Assembly (NCBI GenBank): GCA_016946835.1
Contig: JACVTC010000068.1
Coordinates: 505,001 to 569,000, forward strand
DNA: 64,000 bases
Origin: Neocallimastix lanati (nom. inval.)
Taxonomy: Eukaryota > Neocallimastigomycota > Neocallimastigomycetes > Neocallimastigales > Neocallimastigaceae
Direction of reading: 5' to 3'
The number at the start of each line of letters is the position of its first letter. Positions within the stretch are counted from its first letter, which is position 1. The position numbers and the translations under genes were made by a program. A model generated the notes under the pieces. That model made no database searches. It was not told where the DNA came from and worked only from the letters and a program-made list of their open reading frames with translations. Shown here piece after piece: positions 57,502-64,000 of this stretch.

Positions 57502-57600
57502 TAAAGGTGAGAGTTTATCGTATGAGGATGTTCCTAAGTATCTAACTAAAGATGAAATATTAAAGTTAAAAAAATTTCGTACTTTTAAATTTATTATTAT
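57502..57600 (+). pseudogene. Short coding-like fragment, unknown
   Basis: The frame GESLSYEDVPKYLTKDEILK continues LKKFRTFKF and then dissolves into AT-rich DNA. An AAAG|GT junction like the splice acceptors seen in this window precedes it. It could be a lost exon or element fragment; no family recognised. Confidence 0.3.
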
Positions 57601-58308
57601 GTTAAAGTTTTTTTTTTTTTTTACAAATATGAAAAAATATAAAATTATATATATCAAAAAAAACAATACAAATATAAATTTAAAAATTATAAATATTTAT
57701 TTATCAAATAAAAGTTAGTAAAAATAATTATTAATACTAATTAAAATAAATAATTATATATTTTAAATCATTTTAAAATTATAATATTTATTAATCATAA
57801 GAAAATATTTTATATGATTAAAATATTTTAATTTTATTTGTTTATGTTATATATATATATTATATTATTATACATATATAATTACATTATTACATTATTT
57901 ATATTATTTCATTTTTATTTATATGTAAAATTTTGTAATTAATATTATTAACTTTTTTTTATTATAATTATTATTATCCTTTATATAATTTGTTTAGAAG
58001 AAGATAGATTATTTAAAAATAATATTAATGAAAATTTTTTTTCAATTTAAAAATTTGTTATCCTAATTTATTATTTAATTTTTAAATAATTAATATTAAC
58101 CCTCTTTAATGAGTATTTTTTTTTTTTTTTTTTTTTTCATAAATTAGCAAATATATTGATGTACATATAATTATTTAAATTTATATTTATTATATGAATA
58201 TATATATATTATTTTATAAAAATTTATCTTATATTATTGCTATTATATATATTCATAAAACTATTTGTTAATTTAAAATCAAGTTATTCTCCAAGAATAA
58301 TTTTTTTT
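57601..58308. other. AT-rich spacer, 3' flank of the epimerase gene
   Basis: T-runs and AT repeats only. The 3'UTR of the minus-strand epimerase gene should begin at 58308. Confidence 0.55.
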
Positions 58309-59098
58309 TTAGTCAACAGTTAAAATTTGACCACCTTCATAAACAGCATCAACATCAAGTTCAATTGGTTGATATACACTACCGACTTTATATATATATA
58401 ATTTTATATTAATATACAATTATTAATTTATTAATTTATAATTTTTTTTTTTTAATTTTCATAAATAATATATTTAGAAAATAGATATAAAAAAATAAAA
58501 AATAAAAAATACCTTCAAAGCAGAACATCTGAAATTAATATTATTTATTATTATTTATTTAATGAATAATACATTCATATAAATTTTATATTAATATATT
58601 ATAAAAAAAAATTAATAATAATAATAATAACAATAATAATAATAATAATAATAATAATTAAAATTTTATAGACTAAAAATCATTTTAATTACATTTGGGT
58701 AACTTTCTTCACCAAAGTCAGCCATTCTTCTTGACTTTTCAATCCATGGATTCCAAACAACAACATCTGGTAAGGTACATTTTTCAACTAAAATGTCATT
58801 CTTGAAACCAGTTTGTAATCTGAAGTTCTTTTGAGTAACATCATGATAAATACTATCAACTTCCTTTTGGAAAATAACCTTTTGTCTATCTTCAATTTTC
58901 TTTTCACCATTACCTTCTGGAGAAGTATCAATGTAATTGCAATTAATTAAACCATTTACACCAGCTTCAGTTAAGTCCTAAATTATATTTACATATTAAT
59001 GATTTGTATTTTTATTATTTGAATTTTGGTTTTGTACTTTTGTATAATTTATTACTTTTATAACAAAAAAAATAAAAAATAAAAAATAAAAAATAAAA

Positions 59099-59129
<31 letters not shown>

Positions 59130-60634
59130 TATATATAAACCTTAACATTAAAGTAAGTATGTAAAAGGGTGTTAAATAACCAAGGTTCATTTCCAGTATT
59201 TCTGATCTTAATCTTAGTACTTAAACTGTTACCTTTTAAAATAATAATAAAAAAAAAAAAATAAATATAATTAAAATTATTTATTTATTTATTTATTTAT
59301 ATTAAAAATATATAAATATAATCACTAATTTAATAATTATTTTGAAAATTATCACAATTATCAACAGTTTTAATAAATTTCATTTTATTTTACCTTCTAA
59401 AAGAACGGTGTAAACTAATTTGAATTGATGTGGCCATATTTCAAGATATTTCTTATCAACTTCCTTATCAGTTAAAACTATTTATATATTATAATATTTA
59501 TGATATTTATATTATTATTTATTATTTAAATATATAATAATAAAATAATTTATATAATAAGGTAAATAAAAACAAATATCAAGAATGATAAAACAAATAA
59601 TAATATAAGTAATAATAATAGATTAATGTAAATAATAATATAAATAATAATAATAATAATTAATAATATAAATATTAATAATATAATTAATTATAATAAT
59701 ATATTTAATAATAAATATAATAAAGAAATAATAAAGAAAGAATTAAGTACTAACTAAAGGAAACTTCTTTCTTGTCTGGAGTATTAACATTAATACCACC
59801 CCATTTCCAAGTTGAAATTCTAGCAAAACCTTTTTTTTTTTTTTTTTTTTTTTGATTTCAATTTTTTTTAAAAAATATATATATAATATTAATTGTGATA
59901 TTAATAATAATAATAATAATATGAGAATAATAATAATTAGTAAATAATTAGTAAATAATTATTAAAAAAATAAAAAATAAAATAAAAAAAAAATTTTTTT
60001 TGTCAAAATAAAATAGTTTATACAATTTAAAATATTGTATTTACAGTACTTGTGGATTGTTATAAAATTTTATAATATTTTAATATAATATTTTAATATA
60101 TATAATAATTACCATGAGAAGGAAGGTCTGTAGTTAATTTGGTGTTAAACTGTGGGAAAACAATTGGGATACCTCCACGAATAGCTTTAGTACCATTTAA
60201 GATGGCTTTCTTACTATTTATATTATTATATAATATATTTTATATTTATTAATATTATTAAAATAGAATATTTATTTATATTCTAAGTCTTTATATATAT
60301 ATTACCTTAAGAAAATTCTTTCCTCTCCGTGAACTATCCATGAAGTTAAGGTAGCACCAAATAAATATATCTATTTAATATTATTTAATATATTTTAATA
60401 TTATTTAATATTATTTAATATTTTTTTAGTTTTGGTTTCAGTTTTTTTTTATAGTTAAATAAAACTATATTTTTTTCAATTTTAAATGAAAGAATTTTGA
60501 AATTTGAAATTTAAAATAAAATGATAAATCTTTATATTAATAAAACTTACTTCAGCAGAAGCATTGGTATTGTTAATCTTAACTTTAATTAAATTACCGT
60601 TGCTATCTCTGATTAAATCGACCATATTACTCAT
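58309..60634 (-). CDS. Glucose-6-phosphate 1-epimerase (hexose-6-phosphate mutarotase), nine exons, apparent +1 frame problem
   Basis: Exons (5'->3'): 60634-60551, 60370-60306, 60213-60113, 59830-59755, 59477-59394, 59232-59141, 58977-58693, 58528-58513, 58385-58309. The product (about 292 aa) matches the fungal YMR099C-type family, cytosolic enzymes that interconvert alpha- and beta-glucose 6-phosphate. It shows LFGATLTSW, the signature IRGGIPIVFPQF, HGFARISTW, the catalytic-His region LLHTYF, then VVWNPWIEKSRRMADFG and MFCFEVG. The ATG gives a start equivalent to family members. Exon 8 is a 16-nt microexon coding MFCFE. The family-expected frame needs phase 1 at the end of exon 4, but TCCCTTTA before GTTAGT leaves phase 2, one base too many for exon 5. 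This may be a real frameshift, a sequence error or an unrecognised splice site. Confidence 0.88.
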
Positions 60635-61560
60635 TTTCTTACTATATTTATATTATATATTTTATATTATATATATAGAAAAAGAAAAGTTTATTTAAAG
60701 ATGAATAAAAATGGATAATACTATTTTCTGTTTATTTATATTTAAAAATTGAAAATAAATACTTTTTGTAAAAAAAAAATAATAATAATAATAATAATTA
60801 AATAAAAATATTCTTATATATAGAAATAATACTTGTATTTCTTATTTAAATTATATATTTTATCTAATTTCTACTATTTATTTATTTATTTAGCAAAATT
60901 AACACTTACTTGCCTTTTTTTAATAGATAAAAAAATTAATAGGAATTAAATTTTTCTTTATCTTGAATTAAGTATATATAAAAAGAAAAATTAATGTAAA
61001 TTAATAACTGTTTATTATTAATTTAACTTTAAATATAAATTTTTATTTAATGAATTATTAAATAAATTAATATTAATTAATGATTGGTAACTATTGAGAT
61101 AAAAAAATACAGAAATTCATTAAAAAAAAAAAAAAATGAAGATTACGAGAAAGAAAAAAATGATTATATAATTGGTATGTAATTAAAAAGAGCTTATGAT
61201 TATTTGATAAAACCTGTTTAAAAATAAGTGAATATATTCATAATTAAATTATATGAATTACTTTTTTTTTTTTCAATATTAAATGTATATTTCAGAGTAT
61301 TTTTATTTTTTATTAAAAAAAATTTAAAAAATCAATAAATGTATATATAATCTTTTATTAAAAATTTAAATATTACAACTATATTGAAATTAGAAAAGAC
61401 AAAAGATAAAATGGTATTAAATATATTTATTAAAATTTCAGTGTTTTTTAAATATATTTTTGCTGTTGAACTTTTTTTTTTTTGTTTTTCATTAGAGCAA
61501 GTTTAATAATATTTATAATAAATAGATAAAAATTTTAATTAATTAAATAATTAATTAAAA
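60635..61560. other. AT-rich 5' flank of the epimerase gene
   Basis: No gene. There is no long A-run directly at the start codon, unlike several other genes here. Minor A/T runs at 60770-60780 and 61125-61137. Confidence 0.5.
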
Positions 61561-62345
61561 AATAATTATTATATATTATTTATTATTATTTATTAATTAT
61601 TAATTTTTATTATTATTATTATTTATTATTTATTATTTATTATTTATTATTTATTATTTATTATTTATTATTTATTATTTATTAATTTTTATTATTATTA
61701 TTATTATTTATTATTTATTATTTATTATTTATTATTTATTAATTTTTATTATTATTATTATTTATTATTTATTATTTATTATTTATTATTTATTATTTAA
61801 TATTTAATATTCAATTATTTATTATTTATTATTTATTATTTATTATTTATTTATTTATTATTTATTATTCATTATTTATTATTCATTATTTATTATTCAT
61901 TATTTATTATTTATTATTTATTATTTATTATTTAATATTTAATATTCAATTATTTATTATTTATTATTTATTATTTATTATTTATTATTTATTAATTTTT
62001 ATTATTATTATTATTTATTATTTATTATTTATTAATTTTTATTATTATTATTATTTATTATTTATTATTTATTATTTATTATTTATTATTTATTATTTAT
62101 TATTTATTATTTATTATTTATTATTTATTATTTATTATTTATTATTTATTATTTATTATTTATTATTTATTATTTATTAATTTTTATTATTATTATTATT
62201 ATTATTTATTATTTATTAATTATTTATTAATATTATTATTAATATTTATTATTTATTATTTAATTTTTATATTATCTATTATTCATTATTATTATTCATT
62301 ATTATTTGGTTATTTAATTTATTATTTGTTACTATTTATTACTAT

Positions 62346-62396
<51 letters not shown>

Positions 62397-62400
62397 TTTT
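61560..62400. repeat. (TTTATTA)n heptanucleotide satellite, largest array, with higher-order pattern
   Basis: About 840 bp of TTTATTA units, ending in (TTTA)n at 62341-62398. Runs of the heptamer are broken at intervals by TTAATTTTTATTATTATTATT, and twice by TTAATATTTAATATTCAATT. The array therefore has a longer repeating pattern on top of the 7-bp unit. Confidence 0.95.
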
Positions 62401-63172
62401 GTTATTTTATATATATATTTTCTATTATTATTTTATTTTTGATATATTTATTATTAAGACCTAGTACAATATAATGAAAAGATAAATATATTGTAAATGT
62501 AATAATTATAATAAACATATAATAAGTAATAATAAAAGAATTTTGATAAAAATAATTTAAAATTCTTTATTATTAATTGATAGTATATTAACCATATATT
62601 TTATCGAGTAATATTATATAATAAAAAAAATTTAGAAGAGAACTAAAAATATATTTATTTGTATGATAAAATTCAAATTTTTTATATTTTAAATTTTTAT
62701 TATTATTATAAAGACTTTTTTTTTTGGAATATTATCAATAATAATAAACTTTAAAAAAATATGAATATGATAACAATTATTAAAAGGAAAATCATCATTA
62801 TATACATATTAAAGTATTTTATAAAGATAACTTTTAGCATGACATATTTCTAATAATTCAAATTCAACTGACATTTACAATAAAAATTTTAGTTTAATAT
62901 TAACATTTTTCAAAATAAAAAATAGTATAATACATACTTTTAATAAATTGTAAATGAAAATAAATTGTTTAATGAAGCATTAAATTATAATAATTCAATG
63001 TAATCCTTGAATTAAATGAAAAGGTTAAAAATCTAATATCTATGAAAGCTAATATATATCAAAATCATGCATGAATTATATCCTATAATATCCAAAACAA
63101 AAATTATATCATTATATTTTTAGAAAAAATTATTATTAGAAGTTTATATTTTTTTTTAAACTGTTATAATTA

Positions 63173-63216
<44 letters not shown>

Positions 63217-63492
63217 ATTCATTAATATTAACAATTAACATCTGTTTTTATATTATTTAAAACCTTTATATTCTATTATACAGTAAATTTTTATAGAGAT
63301 TCTTAATATTAAATATAATCATTTTAATAAATTATATAAAATACATCATATGGTTTTTAAATAATTACCAATATAACTTACATACAGTTTATATATTTTA
63401 TGAAAGTAATATTAGAATGATTTTCAAGTCATATAATTAAAAATCATTTCATAATTTTGTACTATTAAATATATATATATATATACTATTAT

Positions 63493-63527
<35 letters not shown>

Positions 63528-64000
63528 ATTTATTATTATTAATAATTATTATATATTATTATTATTATTATTAATTATATTTTATTCTATACTCAAAGTT
63601 TTTTATGTAACTATATAAAAAAAATTTTGTAAAAAAAAAAAAAAAGTTAAAGTAAATTTTACTTTTATCTATAACAGAACATGAATAGTAAGGATGTATA
63701 ATAAGATCATAATCAATTTTTTCATTAAATCAAATATTTTTTTTTATTAAACTTTAAAGATAAAGTTGTATAATATAATTAACGAAATCTTCATTTTTTG
63801 AAGGAATAATCTCTTTCATAATTAATTGCATTATAAAAAAAAAAAAAAAAAAATTAATTAAAATTTTAATAATTATACTTTTATTTTTATTTTTATTTTT
63901 TTAAAAGAAAAAAACTAAATCATATATAAAATGTTAGTTATTTCAAATTTATAAATTGATAAATTCATAATTTATTTTATTTAATACAAATTTTAATTAG
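62401..64000. other. AT-rich spacer to window end
   Basis: Contains an A-run of about 40 (63175-63215) and ATT repeats (63490-63570). At 63831-63640 on the minus strand, two frameshifted pieces (MQLIMKEIIPSKNEDFVNYI, then FNEKIDYDLIIHPYYSCSVI) look protein-like and may be a broken gene; no family recognised. Confidence 0.45.

Overview
The window is nuclear DNA of an extremely AT-rich eukaryote. It is most likely an anaerobic gut fungus (Neocallimastigomycota). The key evidence is a minus-strand gene at the left edge that encodes a secretion signal, two divergent fungal dockerin modules, a Thr linker and CBM1-like cysteine modules. That architecture is typical of the cellulosomes of these fungi. 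Supporting signs are very AT-rich intergenic DNA full of homopolymers and short tandem repeats, short AT-rich introns with GTAAxx-type donors, and decayed copia and LINE elements.

Layout: 1-707 (-) secreted dockerin/CBM protein, cut by the window edge. 708-6400 AT-rich spacer with small repeats. 6410-7790 (+) dead copia element. 8230-14101 (-) eleven-exon class C (family 3) GPCR with a beta-helix-like ectodomain; I rebuilt its exons and the reading phases agree throughout. 14102-20000 spacer with islands of higher complexity. 20040-21240 (+) second dead copia copy. 21250-29290 spacer dominated by a heptanucleotide satellite present in both orientations. 29297-39436 (+) one uninterrupted 3379-codon ORF for a multi-membrane-pass protein ending in a GT4/PelF-like glycosyltransferase. 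39440-45660 repeats, a rearranged LINE, a copia 3' end and an ankyrin pseudogene. 46387-54900 a tandem segmental duplication carrying two RGS genes. 55170-57600 copia and LINE remnants, a GC-richer island and an ORF fragment. 58309-60634 (-) nine-exon glucose-6-phosphate 1-epimerase with an apparent +1 inconsistency at one splice junction. 60640-64000 heptanucleotide satellite and spacer.

The genes do not form an operon. Two themes can be read, both as inference. One is signalling: a class C GPCR, plus two RGS proteins that would accelerate GTP hydrolysis on G-alpha subunits. The other is carbohydrate biology: a cellulosomal component, a very large membrane glycosyltransferase and a hexose-phosphate mutarotase. 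No tRNA, rRNA or CRISPR feature could be supported.
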